DNA of 64,000 bases from Comamonas koreensis (GCF_014076495.1 NZ_CP043575.1:496001-560000); one strand, 5' to 3'. Shown: positions 44,909-54,995, numbered from the stretch's first letter. Notes: generated by a model from the letters alone, not told the origin. Numbers and translations: made by a program.

Positions 44909-47002
44909 ATGGCAGCTTCCCCTATGCCAGACAGCCCATCACTACCACCACCAGCGCCTGCCGCGCAGGCCGCACCGGACAAGCGCAGTTTTCCGATGTC
45001 GGTGACCTCGCGCATCTTGCTGATGCTGGTGATTCTGGCCGTGGGTATTGCCGTGGTGTTTGCCTTGACCTTGCAGGGCCTGCGCCGCACCAACCAGGCC
45101 CTGCAGCAGCTGTCCAGCGTGGAGATGGAGCAGCTCATTGCCAGCACGCGCGTGATGCAGCAAAGCGAGATGATCGGCAGCTATGCGCGCCTGGTCGCCA
45201 TCACCAACGACATCGGCGAGCGGCGGCTGAACATGGTGGAGCTGACCGACCGCATGGGCTGGCTCGACAAGCTGCTCGGCGAGATGACGCAGACACGGCT
45301 CGATGGCGCGATCGACCCGCTGATGCAGTCCAAGCGCAATGCGCTCAACGCCAATGTGCAGCAGCTGAGCCAGGCGATCTTTCAGCCCGCGCAGCATGGC
45401 CTCGATGACCGCGCCGTCTTCCACCTGGTGGCCGAGAACCAGATGCTGGCCACCGACATGTCCTTGCTGGCCAGCCGCGCTGCGGCCGACCTGCGGCGCC
45501 AGCTCAATGAGCGCAGCGTGCAGCTGTCCCGGGATGTGGCGGCCCAGCAGAGCAATCTGAACTGGCTGGTGGCCGTGCTGATCCTGTGCGTGGCGATGGC
45601 GGGCATCTACATGCATGCCTCGGTCTCGCGCCGCCTGGTGGCGCTGCGCCGCGAGGTCAGCAATGACGAGTTTGGCGGCATCTACGCGGTGCCCCAGCAG
45701 TGGGGTGACGAGATCGACCAGCTGGGCCGGGCCATTGCGTCGTACAAGAAGCACCTGAGCGACCATGCCCGCTCGGCCCAGAACGCGGTGCGCGCCAAGA
45801 ACCGCTTTCTGGCCGGCGCCAGCCATGACCTGCGCCAGCCGGTGCAGGCGCTCAACCTGTTTTTGGAGACCTTGCGCGGCTCGGGCCTCAACAGCCAGCA
45901 GGCGGTGGTGCTCGAGCACGCGCGCGCTGCGCTGTCGGCCAGCCGCGAGATGCTCGACACCCTGATGGATTACTCGCGCATCGAGGCCGGCGTGCTGGAC
46001 CCCAAGTTCCAGCCGGTGGCCATTGCCGGCTTCTTGCGCCGGCTGGAGAAGGAGTTCGGCCCACAGGCCGACGCCAAGAACCTGGTCTTCCGCGTGCGCG
46101 ACAGCGAAGACTGGATCTACACCGACCAGTCGCTGCTCTTTATGCTGCTGCGCAACCTGGTGTCCAACGCGCTGCGCTACACCGACCACGGTGGCGTGCT
46201 GCTGGGGGTGCGCAAACGCGGCCTGCAGCGCGTGATCGAGGTCTGGGACACCGGTGTGGGCATCGATGACGAGCACCACGACCTGATCTTCCAGAAGTTC
46301 CGCCAGGTGGCCGAAGACCAGCACATGGGCACCAAGGGCTTGGGGCTGGGTCTGGCGATCGTGCGCGAGCTGGCCGATATCCTGAACGTGAAGGTCGCGC
46401 TGTCATCGATCCCAGGGCGCGGCAGCGTCTTCCGCGTCAGCCTGATGGCAGAGGCCGTGCCCGCCGGCGGCTATGGGCTGGTCGCCGGCCTGTGGGAGCA
46501 GCCCGACGATGGCGACTACTCGTCGCTGCATGGCCTCAAGGTGCTGGTGGTCGATGACGAGCCGCTGGTGCGCGTGGGTCTGGCCAGCATGCTCGAGCAA
46601 TGGCATTGCCAGGTGATGAGCGCGGCCAATGTGGACCAGGTGCGGCGCCTGATCGGCCATATGCAGGAGAGCAACAGCAAGCCCTTCGATGTGGTGCTGA
46701 CCGACCTGCGCCTGTCGGCCACCGAAGACGGCAGCATGGTCGTCATGGCCGTGCGCGATGCCACGGCCGAGCATGTGCCCTGGCAGCAGATGCTGCCCCA
46801 CTACGTGATCCTGACCGGCGACACGGCCCCCAAAAGGCTGCAGATGGCCAACAGCCTGGGGGCGACCTTGATGCACAAGCCCATCGATCCGCGCCAGCTG
46901 CACAAGCTGCTGGCCCGGGAGCTGCAGCTGCGCTGCGATATTGAGGAGTTCATGGAAACCCAGCCGCCTGCCGATATCGACGAGGCCATCGACAGGGCAT
47001 GA
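44909..47002 (+). CDS. Hybrid sensor histidine kinase with receiver domain
   Basis: A 697-residue membrane kinase. Membrane segments at ~34-57 and ~217-235 enclose a ~160-residue helical periplasmic sensor. The phospho-acceptor histidine is H306 in ASHDLRQPVQALNLF. ATPase boxes follow: N box LLRNLVSNALRYTD, G1 WDTGVGIDDE, G2 GTKGLGLGLAIV. A receiver domain occupies ~543-670 with the acidic pair in VVDDEP, phospho-acceptor D599 (LTDLRLS) and the lysine in MHKPID. There is no Hpt domain. It begins 5 nt after the binding-protein gene, so the three plus-strand genes form one sensing operon. A strong bidirectional terminator follows immediately. Confidence 0.88.
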   Translation: MAASPMPDSPSLPPPAPAAQAAPDKRSFPMSVTSRILLMLVILAVGIAVVFALTLQGLRRTNQALQQLSSVEMEQLIASTRVMQQSEMIGSYARLVAITNDIGERRLNMVELTDRMGWLDKLLGEMTQTRLDGAIDPLMQSKRNALNANVQQLSQAIFQPAQHGLDDRAVFHLVAENQMLATDMSLLASRAAADLRRQLNERSVQLSRDVAAQQSNLNWLVAVLILCVAMAGIYMHASVSRRLVALRREVSNDEFGGIYAVPQQWGDEIDQLGRAIASYKKHLSDHARSAQNAVRAKNRFLAGASHDLRQPVQALNLFLETLRGSGLNSQQAVVLEHARAALSASREMLDTLMDYSRIEAGVLDPKFQPVAIAGFLRRLEKEFGPQADAKNLVFRVRDSEDWIYTDQSLLFMLLRNLVSNALRYTDHGGVLLGVRKRGLQRVIEVWDTGVGIDDEHHDLIFQKFRQVAEDQHMGTKGLGLGLAIVRELADILNVKVALSSIPGRGSVFRVSLMAEAVPAGGYGLVAGLWEQPDDGDYSSLHGLKVLVVDDEPLVRVGLASMLEQWHCQVMSAANVDQVRRLIGHMQESNSKPFDVVLTDLRLSATEDGSMVVMAVRDATAEHVPWQQMLPHYVILTGDTAPKRLQMANSLGATLMHKPIDPRQLHKLLARELQLRCDIEEFMETQPPADIDEAIDRA

Positions 47003-47004
47003 AA

Positions 47005-47031
47005 AAACCCGCCGGGGTGAGCGGCGGGTTT
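47005..47031. terminator. Bidirectional rho-independent terminator
   Basis: The stem AACCCGCCG/CGGCGGGTT (47006-47014 and 47022-47030) with flanking A and T runs lies between the convergent kinase and CsgG-like lipoprotein genes. Confidence 0.85.
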
Positions 47032-47059
47032 GCTGGCCTGGCTAGGCAGTGCGGAAGGC

Positions 47060-48100
47060 TTATTCCGACAGCTGGCGCATCGTGGCCTGGTCCAGGCGTC
47101 CCGTCACCGACAGGCCCTGGTCTTGCTGGAAGGAGCGCAGCGCGTTCTGCGTGCGCGGGCCGGAGGCGCCATCGGGGGTGCCCACATCGTAGCCCAGCTC
47201 GTTGAGGCGCTGCTGCGCTTGCTTCATGCTCAGGCGCACATTGGTCTTGGCGCCGGGTGCCGAGGTCTGGCTGGGCGCTGCGGCGCCATCCACACCCAGA
47301 CGACCGCCACCGCCCAGGCCCTGGCCCTTGACGGATTGCGCACTGTAGTTGCGCAGCGCCTGCACCATCTGGTTGTAGGCATCGACGAAAGCGGCCGACA
47401 CGACCTTGCCTTGCGAGGTGTTGGAGTAGCCACCCATGCTGGCACCAGCTGCGCCACCGAACAAGGTACCAAAGCCACCCCAGTCGGTGTTGCTGGCATT
47501 GCCGGTCGACGAGGACACCTGCACGCCCGAGCGGTTGTCCACCAGGGTCAGCATGGCCGATGCTTCACGGGTCTTGCTGTTGGCAGCCACGCCTGCGAGC
47601 GCGCCGCCGCCACGGCCGCCCAGGATGCCGCCCAGCGCCGCGCCAAAGCCGCCGGCATTGTCTTCGCTGAAGGTCACCTCAGGCGTCAGGCCGTAGTCCG
47701 ATGCGACCACTTGGCCCTTGCCGAAATTGCTGCCCTTGCGCATTTCGCCGTTGTCCATCATCGCGCGCTCGCGGTTCATCGCGTTCATGCCGGCAGCGCT
47801 GCGTTCCACGACCACAAAGCAGTTCGATTGCTGGATCAGCACGCGCAGCAGATTGGCGGTCGGTGGCAGGCGGTATTCGTTGCGCAAGATGGTGTACCAG
47901 CCCGCTTGCTGGTTCTCGACCAGGGAGACGGTACCCACCGGCGAATCACATTTTTCGAGTTGGCTGTTTTCGCCCTGGCTGCTGCCCCCTGCTGCGCCAC
48001 CGGTCACCATGTTGTTGGTGCCGCCGCCCAGCTTCATACCGGTGCTTTCGCAGCCTGCCAATGCCAAGACGGCCAGTGCCGCCAATGCTGCCTTTTTCAT
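47060..48100 (-). CDS. CsgG-like lipoprotein with C-terminal peptidoglycan-binding domain
   Basis: A 346-residue lipoprotein (signal MKKAALAALAVLALAGC, lipobox LAGC). The central part is CsgG-like: LRVLIQQSNCFVVVERS, then the VVASDYGLTPEVTF strand and two glycine-rich turns. The last ~65 residues form a PG_binding_1 domain (AQQRLNELGYDVGTPDGASGPRTQNALRSFQQ). A CsgG-type domain joined to a wall-binding domain suggests an envelope-anchored accessory to the HfaB channel. It stands on the far side of the sensor operon, in its own transcript with a clear GGGAGAG ribosome site. Confidence 0.7.
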   Translation of the reverse strand: MKKAALAALAVLALAGCESTGMKLGGGTNNMVTGGAAGGSSQGENSQLEKCDSPVGTVSLVENQQAGWYTILRNEYRLPPTANLLRVLIQQSNCFVVVERSAAGMNAMNRERAMMDNGEMRKGSNFGKGQVVASDYGLTPEVTFSEDNAGGFGAALGGILGGRGGGALAGVAANSKTREASAMLTLVDNRSGVQVSSSTGNASNTDWGGFGTLFGGAAGASMGGYSNTSQGKVVSAAFVDAYNQMVQALRNYSAQSVKGQGLGGGGRLGVDGAAAPSQTSAPGAKTNVRLSMKQAQQRLNELGYDVGTPDGASGPRTQNALRSFQQDQGLSVTGRLDQATMRQLSE

Positions 48101-48309
48101 GTCGCTCTCCCGCAAATCATTCAGTTGTTCATTCAAAGCGAGCCCGGAATTCCTTCCAGGCTCGATTACTTCGATTTCGTATTTTTGCTTTGCGCTGCTG
48201 ACACGGGAATCACCTGCTTCCAGGAACCTCGGTGGAGCGTTGTCCGCTCTTAAGCGAAGTTGTTAGTAAATGTCACCCAAATCACGACGTGCAGCACATG
48301 GCCGGTGCA

Positions 48310-49227
48310 TTATCCACGTAATTTATCAATCAATCCATTCAGGGCATCCAGAGAGCCAAACTGGATTACCAATTCACCCATCTCTTCGAGTTTGCCGGCG
48401 CGCTTGACGCGCTTTTTCACGCGCACTTCCACTTCGGCCATCAACAGGTCCGACAGCTCTTCTTCGACGCGCTTCAAATCGCGCGATTTCGCCGGTTTGG
48501 CCTTGACCGGGGTTTCGCCCGAGAACTCGGCACTGACCTTTTTGACCAGGCTCTCGGCCTCCCGCACGCTCATTTTTCGCGCATTGATCTGGTTGGCTGC
48601 GGTGATCTGCGCGGCGCGGTCCAGCACCAGCAAGGCACGCGCGTGGCCCATGTCCAGATCCCCTGCCATCAGCATGGTTTGCACGGGTTCGGCCAGGTTC
48701 AGCAGGCGCAGCAGGTTGGACGCAGCCGATCGCGAGCGGCCCACCGCCTGCGCAGCCTGCTCATGCGTCATCTGGAACTCGCCCACCAGGCGCGAGAGGC
48801 CCTGGGCTTCTTCCAGCGGGTTGAGGTCTTCGCGCTGGATGTTCTCGATCAGCGCCATCGCCGCGGCGGACTCGTCCGGCACATCACGCACCAGCACCGG
48901 CACCTCGGCCAGACCGGCGATGCGCGCGGCTCGAAAGCGCCGCTCACCGGCGATGATTTCGTACTTGCCGGCGTGGTCGCCCGAGGCCAGCTTGCGCACC
49001 AGGATGGGCTGCATGATGCCCTGGGCCTTGATGCTTTCGGCCAGCTCGTACAGCGCGCCCTCGTCCATGCGCGTACGCGGCTGGTAGACGCCGGGGACCA
49101 TGTCATCGAGCCGCAATTGGTGGGGCAGCTGGCCCTTGTCGTCGCCGGCGGGCGCAGCGTCCTCGACCTTGGGGCCCAGCAGTGCTTCGAGGCCGCGTCC
49201 CAGACCCTTGGGTTTCTTGGTAACCAT
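48310..49227 (-). CDS. parB: Chromosome-partitioning protein ParB
   Basis: A 305-residue ParB. The N-terminus (KKPKGLGRGLEALLG) binds ParA, the CTP-binding box is GERRFRAARIAG, the central helix-turn-helix (MTHEQAAQAVGRSRSAASNLLRLL) reads parS, and the C-terminus dimerises. It spreads from the parS sites at 52513, 52702 and 55020. It starts 3 nt after the hydrolase gene and is separated from parA by that gene and a terminator. Confidence 0.95.
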   Translation of the reverse strand: MVTKKPKGLGRGLEALLGPKVEDAAPAGDDKGQLPHQLRLDDMVPGVYQPRTRMDEGALYELAESIKAQGIMQPILVRKLASGDHAGKYEIIAGERRFRAARIAGLAEVPVLVRDVPDESAAAMALIENIQREDLNPLEEAQGLSRLVGEFQMTHEQAAQAVGRSRSAASNLLRLLNLAEPVQTMLMAGDLDMGHARALLVLDRAAQITAANQINARKMSVREAESLVKKVSAEFSGETPVKAKPAKSRDLKRVEEELSDLLMAEVEVRVKKRVKRAGKLEEMGELVIQFGSLDALNGLIDKLRG

Positions 49228-49230
49228 GTC

Positions 49231-49794
49231 TTAATTCACCTTTGTTGGTTCGGCCATCAGCTCGGCCAGCAGCGCCTGGCCCAGCGGCCAGTCGCCCAGC
49301 CCCGATTCGGCATTGATATGGCCGCAGGCGCCCTGGTCCACCCAGCGCGCGCCCCAGTGGCCAGCGAGCCACTGCGCGCGCTCGGCGCTGCAATAGGGGT
49401 CGTTTTGGCTGCCCACCAAGATGGCGGGAAAGGGCAGTTTTTGCAGCGCGATCGGCGACCAGCCAGGGATCTGTTCGGCCAGGTCGGCGCGCTCGACATC
49501 GCCCGGCGCCACCAGCAGCGCGCCGCGCACCTTGCTGGCCGCCTGGGGCGAATGCGCGGCCCACCAGGCCGTCAGAATGCAGCCCAGGCTGTGGGCGACC
49601 AGCACCACGGGCTGCGGCGCATCCAGCACCACATCCTGCAGGCGCGCCGTCCAGTCACCGCGTTTGGGGTGCAGCCAGTCGTGCTGCTGCACGCGCTCAT
49701 ACCCCAGTTGCTGCTCCCACACCGTTTGCCAATGGCCCGGCCCGCTGTTTTGCCACCCCGGCAGCAGCTTGATGGACGAGGATTCAATGCTCAT
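49231..49794 (-). CDS. RBBP9/YdeN-family serine hydrolase
   Basis: A 187-residue small alpha/beta hydrolase. The nucleophile serine is in VAHSLGC, the aspartate in SQNDPYCS, and the histidine in the diagnostic GHINAESGLGDWP. It starts LLPGWQNSGPGHWQ, typical of the RBBP9 family. It lies between parA and parB and ends 3 nt before parB, so it is co-transcribed with parB. No direct role in chromosome segregation is known for the family. Confidence 0.85.
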   Translation of the reverse strand: MSIESSSIKLLPGWQNSGPGHWQTVWEQQLGYERVQQHDWLHPKRGDWTARLQDVVLDAPQPVVLVAHSLGCILTAWWAAHSPQAASKVRGALLVAPGDVERADLAEQIPGWSPIALQKLPFPAILVGSQNDPYCSAERAQWLAGHWGARWVDQGACGHINAESGLGDWPLGQALLAELMAEPTKVN

Positions 49795-49910
49795 TTTTTA
49801 ATAGCAAAAAAGCGCCACCGTACTGCGCTGTTTCAAAGAAATGCAAACCCTTATTGTGCCCGAATGCTTGCCATACGCAACGCGGGTGCCTGCAGCGCGC
49901 AGGCCACCAA

Positions 49911-49944
49911 GAAAAAGACCTCCGCATGCCAGGCAGCGGAGGTC
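49911..49944 (-). terminator. Rho-independent terminator after parA
   Basis: The stem GACCTCCGC/GCGGAGGTC (49917-49925 and 49936-49944) is followed on the minus strand by TCTTTTTC. It separates parA from the hydrolase-parB pair. Confidence 0.7.
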
Positions 49945-49969
49945 GGTCGGGCAGCGGCGGGGCCGGCTG

Positions 49970-50743
49970 TCACTTCATGCGTTTGATGCGCTTGACCATC
50001 TCTTTGGCGAACTCGACAAAGGCCTTGCTGCCCTTGGCCGCCGGGTCGAACACGACGCCGGGCAGGCCGTAGCTGGGGGCTTCGGCCAGGCGCACATTGC
50101 GGGGAATCACCGTGTCGAACACCTTGTCGCCGAAATGCTCGCGCAGCTGGTCGCTCACCTGCTGCTGCAAGGTGATGCGCGGGTCGAACATGACTCGCAG
50201 CAGCCCGATGATCTCCAGATCGCGGTTCAGGTTGGCATGCACCTGCTTGATGGTGTTGACCAGGTCGGTCAGGCCTTCGAGCGCAAAGTACTCGCACTGC
50301 ATCGGGACGATCACGCCATGGGCCGAGCACAGGCCGTTCAAGGTGAGCATGGACAGGCTGGGCGGGCAGTCGATGAGCACAAAGTCAAAGTCGGCGTCGC
50401 TCGCCTCCAGCGCGGCCTTGAGGCGCTTTTCACGGCGCTCGAGCTCGACCAGCTCGACTTCGGCGCCAGACAGTTCGCGGTTGGCGCCCAGCACCCAGTA
50501 GCCGCAGCGCTCGGAATGGACAGCGGCCTCCTTGATGGTGCTCGATTCGAGCAGCACGTCATAGACCGAGGTCTCCAGCGCGCGCTTGTCGATGCCCGAG
50601 CCCATGGTGGCATTGCCTTGCGGATCCAGGTCAACCAGCAGCACACGCTGCTTGATCTTGGCCAGACCGGCCGCCAGGTTGACTGCGGTGGTGGTCTTGC
50701 CGACGCCGCCTTTTTGGTTGGCGATACAGAAAATTTTTGCCAT
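49970..50743 (-). CDS. parA: Chromosome-partitioning ATPase ParA
   Basis: A 257-residue ParA/Soj ATPase with the deviant Walker [13 protein letters not shown], Walker A' [12 protein letters not shown] and Walker [11 protein letters not shown]. Short N-terminus, as in chromosomal ParA. It lies 22 nt downstream of the lysE-family gene. It drives origin segregation with ParB and the three nearby parS sites. Confidence 0.95.
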   Translation of the reverse strand: MAKIFCIANQKGGVGKTTTAVNLAAGLAKIKQRVLLVDLDPQGNATMGSGIDKRALETSVYDVLLESSTIKEAAVHSERCGYWVLGANRELSGAEVELVELERREKRLKAALEASDADFDFVLIDCPPSLSMLTLNGLCSAHGVIVPMQCEYFALEGLTDLVNTIKQVHANLNRDLEIIGLLRVMFDPRITLQQQVSDQLREHFGDKVFDTVIPRNVRLAEAPSYGLPGVVFDPAAKGSKAFVEFAKEMVKRIKRMK

Positions 50744-50765
50744 GAGAACTCGCTTGTCCACTAAC

Positions 50766-51380
50766 TTATTTGGTAAGGGCCAGCTTAAGGCCAAAACCAA
50801 TCAAAAACACACCCGCCGTTTTCTCCAGCCATTTAACCAGCGCCGGATTGGCGCGCAGGCGCTCAGCCAGCATCCTGGTGAGCAGCACCACGACCGTGCA
50901 ATAGGCCAGGCTGATCACCGCCACGGTCGCTGCCATCACCGCAAAAGTGGGCAAGCCCCGGTGGGTGGCCGGATCAACAAACAGCGGGAAAAACGCCATG
51001 TAGAACACGATGGCCTTGGGATTCATCATGGTGATGAGAAAGCCTTGCCTGAAATAATGCCGGGGCGCAATCTTGATGACCGGCTGGTCACCTGGTCGGG
51101 CCGTTATCAGCTTGTAGCCAATCCAGGCCAGGTAGGCAGCGCCCAGCCATTGCACCGCTTGAAAGGCGGCCGGGTATGCGCTCATCACGGCCGCCACGCC
51201 GGCAACGGCCAGCCACATCAGCAACTGGTCAGCGGCCATGCAGCCCGCGCATACGGCCAGACCGGCCTGGATGCCGCCCTTGCCCGTGGAGGTGATCAGC
51301 GCCAGGTTGCCGGGCCCGGGAATCATCAAGAACAGGAGCACGGCGAAGACAAATGCACCATAGTCAGAAATGCCAAACAT
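50766..51380 (-). CDS. LysE/RhtB-family amino-acid exporter
   Basis: A 204-residue membrane protein with about five or six membrane segments and the family block [13 protein letters not shown] near the N-terminus plus [22 protein letters not shown]. Members export lysine, homoserine, threonine or similar; the substrate here is unknown. It sits between rsmG and parA, 22 nt before parA, and probably shares its transcript. Confidence 0.85.
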   Translation of the reverse strand: MFGISDYGAFVFAVLLFLMIPGPGNLALITSTGKGGIQAGLAVCAGCMAADQLLMWLAVAGVAAVMSAYPAAFQAVQWLGAAYLAWIGYKLITARPGDQPVIKIAPRHYFRQGFLITMMNPKAIVFYMAFFPLFVDPATHRGLPTFAVMAATVAVISLAYCTVVVLLTRMLAERLRANPALVKWLEKTAGVFLIGFGLKLALTK

Positions 51381-51470
51381 GTGCCGCCTCTGCGATGGAA
51401 ACTTTGAGTGTAAACGACGGCCCTGCTTGCAAGCCAGCAAAAGCGCGTTGTTACCGGCGCAAGCGTCAGC

Positions 51471-51494
51471 AAAAAGCCCCGAAAAATCGGGGCT
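51471..51494 (-). terminator. Rho-independent terminator after rsmG
   Basis: The stem AGCCCCGA/TCGGGGCT with loop AAAA (51475-51494) is followed on the minus strand by T5. It ends the mnmG-rsmG transcript. Confidence 0.8.
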
Positions 51495-51538
51495 GGTAGA
51501 TGGTGCAGGTGGCGCGGCCTGCGATCCGCAACGCGGGG

Positions 51539-52195
51539 CTATGCCGCCTGCTGCCGCATCCAGACAATGCAGCGCTCGGCATCGAGCCCGGGCACCTGCA
51601 GCGGCTCGATGTTCAGCACCTGTACCGACGCGGGCAACAGCGCCAGCTCATCGTCAGGGCGCTTGGCCTTCATCGCCAGCCAGATGCCATCGGCCTTCAA
51701 GGTCTGGGCCGACCAGGCGGTGAAATCCTGCAAGGCGGCAAAGGCACGGCAGCTGACCACGTCGTACTGCTGGCTCAGCTGCTCGACGCGCGACTGGATG
51801 CCATGCAGGTTGCGCAGGCGCAGCGCGGCAGCCGCTTGCTGGATAAAGGCCACCTTCTTGCCCACGGTATCCACGCAGCTCACATCCAGCTGCGGCAGGC
51901 AGATGGCGAACACCACAGCGGGCAGACCGCCACCCGAGCCGACATCGAGCAGCTTGGGGGCTGGCAGGCCGGCTCCCCCCAGATGGCGCACCAGCGGCGG
52001 CACCGCCGCCAGGCTGTCGAGCAAATGGTGGGTCAGCATCTCCTGCGGGTCACGCACCGAGGTCAGGTTGTAGACCTTGTTCCACTTCTGCAGCAGATCC
52101 AGAAAAGCCATCAACTGGGCAATTTGCTCATCGCTCAGCGACAGGCCCAGTTGTTGTACGCCGTCACGCAGTGGGATTTCCAATGGTGCGCTCAT
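51539..52195 (-). CDS. rsmG: 16S rRNA m7G527 methyltransferase RsmG
   Basis: A 218-residue SAM-dependent methyltransferase. [26 protein letters not shown] is the family N-terminal block and [17 protein letters not shown] the SAM-binding motif I. It methylates G527 of 16S rRNA. Its ATG overlaps the mnmG stop by 4 nt (ATGA), the usual arrangement near bacterial origins. Confidence 0.95.
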   Translation of the reverse strand: MSAPLEIPLRDGVQQLGLSLSDEQIAQLMAFLDLLQKWNKVYNLTSVRDPQEMLTHHLLDSLAAVPPLVRHLGGAGLPAPKLLDVGSGGGLPAVVFAICLPQLDVSCVDTVGKKVAFIQQAAAALRLRNLHGIQSRVEQLSQQYDVVSCRAFAALQDFTAWSAQTLKADGIWLAMKAKRPDDELALLPASVQVLNIEPLQVPGLDAERCIVWMRQQAA

Positions 52196-54171
52196 GCAGT
52201 CGTTACCTCTTGTGCAGTGCTGAAGCCTTTGAAGCCACCTTTTTTCAGGTGGACCATCAGCAAGGAAATGGCAGCGGGCGTGACACCGGAAATACGCGAT
52301 GCCTGGCCCAGGGTTTCGGGGCGGTGGGTCTGCAGTTTCTGGCGCACCTCAAACGACAGCGCAGTCACCTGCATATAGTCCAGCTCGGCGGGCAGGCGCA
52401 GTTTCTCGTAATGGGCTGCGCGCTCCACTTCGTCCTTTTGGCGGTCAATATAGCCCGAGTACTTGGCACCGATCTCCACCTGCTCGACCACGGACTCGCT
52501 CAGTGCACCCAGTGTTTCACGTGAAACGTCGCTGGTCTGGTAGGCGCCTTCGTTCATGCTCATCAAGGTGGTGTAGTCCACACCAGGGCGGCGCAGCAGA
52601 TCGAACAGGTTGTACTCCCGCTCCATGGCCTTGCCCAACACACGTTCGGCTTCTTGCGCAGCGACGATGCGTGGGTTCACCCAGGTAGCCTTGAGGCGTT
52701 CTGTTTCACGTGAAACAGCATCGCGCTTGCGGCTGAAGGCATCCCAGCGCGCATCGTCGACCAGGCCCATCTTGCGCCCCTCTTCGGTCAGGCGCATGTC
52801 GGCATTGTCTTCCCGCAGCTGCAGGCGGAACTCTGCCCGGCTGGTGAACATGCGGTAGGGCTCGGTCACCCCCTTGGTGATCAGGTCGTCGACCAGCACG
52901 CCCAGGTAGGCTTCATCACGGCGCGGCGTCCAGGGGCCTTCGCCCCGGCATTGCAGTGCGGCGTTCAGGCCGGCAAACAGGCCTTGGGCTGCCGCTTCTT
53001 CGTAGCCGGTCGTGCCATTGATCTGGCCGGCAAAGAACAGGCCCTGGATCTGCTTGGTCTCAAAGCTGTTCTTCAAGGAGCGTGGGTCGAAGTAGTCATA
53101 CTCGATCGCATAGCCCGGGCGCAGGATGTGGGCGTTCTCCAGGCCCTTCATGCTGCGCACCAGTTCGTACTGCACGTCGAACGGCAGGCTGGTCGAGATG
53201 CCGTTGGGGTAGTACTCGTGGGTGGTCAGGCCTTCGGGCTCCAGAAAGATCTGGTGGCTTTCCTTGTCGGCAAAGCGGTTGATCTTGTCTTCCACACTCG
53301 GGCAGTAACGCGGCCCTACCCCTTCGATCTTGCCGGTGAACATCGGGCTGCGGTCAAAGCCGCTGCGGATGATCTCGTGCGTGCGCGCATTGGTGTGGGT
53401 GATGTAGCAAGGCATCTGCGCCGGGTGCATCTCTGCATTGCCCATGAAGCTGAACACCGGCAGCTGGCCTTCGTTGACGCCGCCGGGCATGCCGTCGCCC
53501 GGCTGGGTTTCGCACTGGCTGAAGTCGATCGAGCGGCCATCGATGCGCGGCGGCGTGCCGGTCTTCAGGCGCCCCTGGGGCAGCTTCAATTCCTTCAGGC
53601 GCGCCGACAGGCTGACCGCTGGCGGATCACCGGCGCGGCCTGCGGCATAGTGGTTCAGGCCCACATGGATCTTGCCGTCCAGGAAAGTCCCGGCCGTCAG
53701 CACCACGGTGCGGCTGCGAAAACGGATACCCACCTGGGTGACGGCGCCCACCACGCGGTCGCCCTCGACCATCAGGTCATCGACCGCTTGCTGGAACAAC
53801 CAGAGGTTGGGCTGGTTCTCCAAGGTCTCGCGGATCGCTGCCTTGTACAGGATACGGTCGGCCTGCGCACGGGTGGCACGCACGGCCGGGCCCTTGGAGC
53901 TGTTTAGAATGCGGAACTGGATGCCACCCTTGTCGGTGGCCAGCGCCATGGCGCCGCCCAGCGCATCCACTTCCTTGACGAGATGGCCTTTGCCAATGCC
54001 GCCAATGCTGGGGTTGCAGCTCATCTGGCCCAGGGTTTCGATGTTGTGGGTCAGCAGCAGCGTCTTGCTGCCCATGCGGGCAGCGGCCAGCGCCGCCTCG
54101 GTGCCGGCATGGCCGCCACCCACAACGATGACATCAAATTCTTGCGGATAGGTATAGGGGGTTTGGCTCAT
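52192..54171 (-). CDS. mnmG: tRNA uridine-5-carboxymethylaminomethyl modification enzyme MnmG (GidA)
   Basis: A 659-residue FAD protein that, with MnmE, modifies the wobble uridine of several tRNAs. FAD-binding motif [19 protein letters not shown]; further signatures [18 protein letters not shown] and [16 protein letters not shown] ribosome site precedes ATG 54171. Two parS sites lie within the coding sequence (52513-52528 and 52702-52717); they encode the residues around SRETL and SRETER. MnmE is not in the window. Confidence 0.95.
   Translation of the reverse strand: MSQTPYTYPQEFDVIVVGGGHAGTEAALAAARMGSKTLLLTHNIETLGQMSCNPSIGGIGKGHLVKEVDALGGAMALATDKGGIQFRILNSSKGPAVRATRAQADRILYKAAIRETLENQPNLWLFQQAVDDLMVEGDRVVGAVTQVGIRFRSRTVVLTAGTFLDGKIHVGLNHYAAGRAGDPPAVSLSARLKELKLPQGRLKTGTPPRIDGRSIDFSQCETQPGDGMPGGVNEGQLPVFSFMGNAEMHPAQMPCYITHTNARTHEIIRSGFDRSPMFTGKIEGVGPRYCPSVEDKINRFADKESHQIFLEPEGLTTHEYYPNGISTSLPFDVQYELVRSMKGLENAHILRPGYAIEYDYFDPRSLKNSFETKQIQGLFFAGQINGTTGYEEAAAQGLFAGLNAALQCRGEGPWTPRRDEAYLGVLVDDLITKGVTEPYRMFTSRAEFRLQLREDNADMRLTEEGRKMGLVDDARWDAFSRKRDAVSRETERLKATWVNPRIVAAQEAERVLGKAMEREYNLFDLLRRPGVDYTTLMSMNEGAYQTSDVSRETLGALSESVVEQVEIGAKYSGYIDRQKDEVERAAHYEKLRLPAELDYMQVTALSFEVRQKLQTHRPETLGQASRISGVTPAAISLLMVHLKKGGFKGFSTAQEVTTA
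52513..52528. promoter_or_regulatory. parS site (15 of 16)
   Basis: TGTTTCACGTGAAACG matches the ParB-binding consensus TGTTTCACGTGAAACA except at the last base. It lies inside mnmG. Confidence 0.9.
52702..52717. promoter_or_regulatory. parS site (perfect)
   Basis: TGTTTCACGTGAAACA, exact match to the parS palindrome, inside mnmG, 189 bp from the previous site. Confidence 0.95.
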
Positions 54172-54392
54172 ACGGCCTCGTTCCAGGGCTCGCAAGGCAG
54201 CAGCCTTGCATGCAGTCATGCCCTTCTGCAGCCCTTTGACAGAATGGCGAATAGTCGGTTTTGCCCGCTATTTTAATGACTTGGGGGTTTACACGCGGTC
54301 AGCCGTGTTATTGCGCCGCAGCCACCTGGCTGCAAAGCTTTGTCAAAAGCGATAGCATGGTTTGGCTTTCACCTTTCACTGGAGATTTGTCG

Positions 54393-54995
54393 ATGAAGCT
54401 GTATTTCTCTCCCGGCGCCTGTTCGCTGTCGCCCCATATCGCCCTGCTGGAAGCCGGTCTGCCCTTCACCCTGGAGATGGCCAGCACCAAGACCCACCAG
54501 CTCAAGGACGGCACCGACTTCTACACGATCAACCCGCTGGGCTATGTGCCGGTGCTGGAGCTGGACAATGGCCAGCGCCTGCGTGAAGGCCCCGCCATCG
54601 TGCAGTACATTGCCGACCAGGCGCCCGCCTCCAAACTGGCACCCGCGAACGGCACCTTCGAGCGCTACCAGTTGCAAGAGTGGCTGGGCTTTATCGGCAC
54701 CGAGATCCACAAGGGCTTCTCCCCGCTGTTCAACCCCAATATGCCCGACCCTGTCAAGGACCTGGCCCGTGGACAAGTGCTCAAGCGCCTGACCTGGGTG
54801 GATGCGCAGCTGGCCGGCAAGGAATTCCTGATGGGCGCGGACTTCAGCGTGGCCGATGCCTACCTGTTCACCGTCTGCGGCTGGAGCAAGTTTGTCGGTG
54901 TCGACATCAGCGGCCTGGAAAACCTGGCAAGCTTCCTGCAGCGCGTGGGCGCCCGTCCTTCGGTGCAAAAGGCCATCGCGGACGAAAAGCAGTAA
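54393..54995 (+). CDS. gst: Glutathione S-transferase, beta class
   Basis: A 200-residue GST. The start MKLYFSPGACSLSPHIALL contains the cysteine at position 10 that binds glutathione in beta-class enzymes; VPVLELDNG and REGPAIVQYIAD complete the thioredoxin-like domain, and the helical domain follows from ~85 (GADFSVADAYLF). It conjugates glutathione to electrophiles in the cytosol. The TGGAG ribosome site before 54393 fixes the start. Confidence 0.9.
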   Translation: MKLYFSPGACSLSPHIALLEAGLPFTLEMASTKTHQLKDGTDFYTINPLGYVPVLELDNGQRLREGPAIVQYIADQAPASKLAPANGTFERYQLQEWLGFIGTEIHKGFSPLFNPNMPDPVKDLARGQVLKRLTWVDAQLAGKEFLMGADFSVADAYLFTVCGWSKFVGVDISGLENLASFLQRVGARPSVQKAIADEKQ

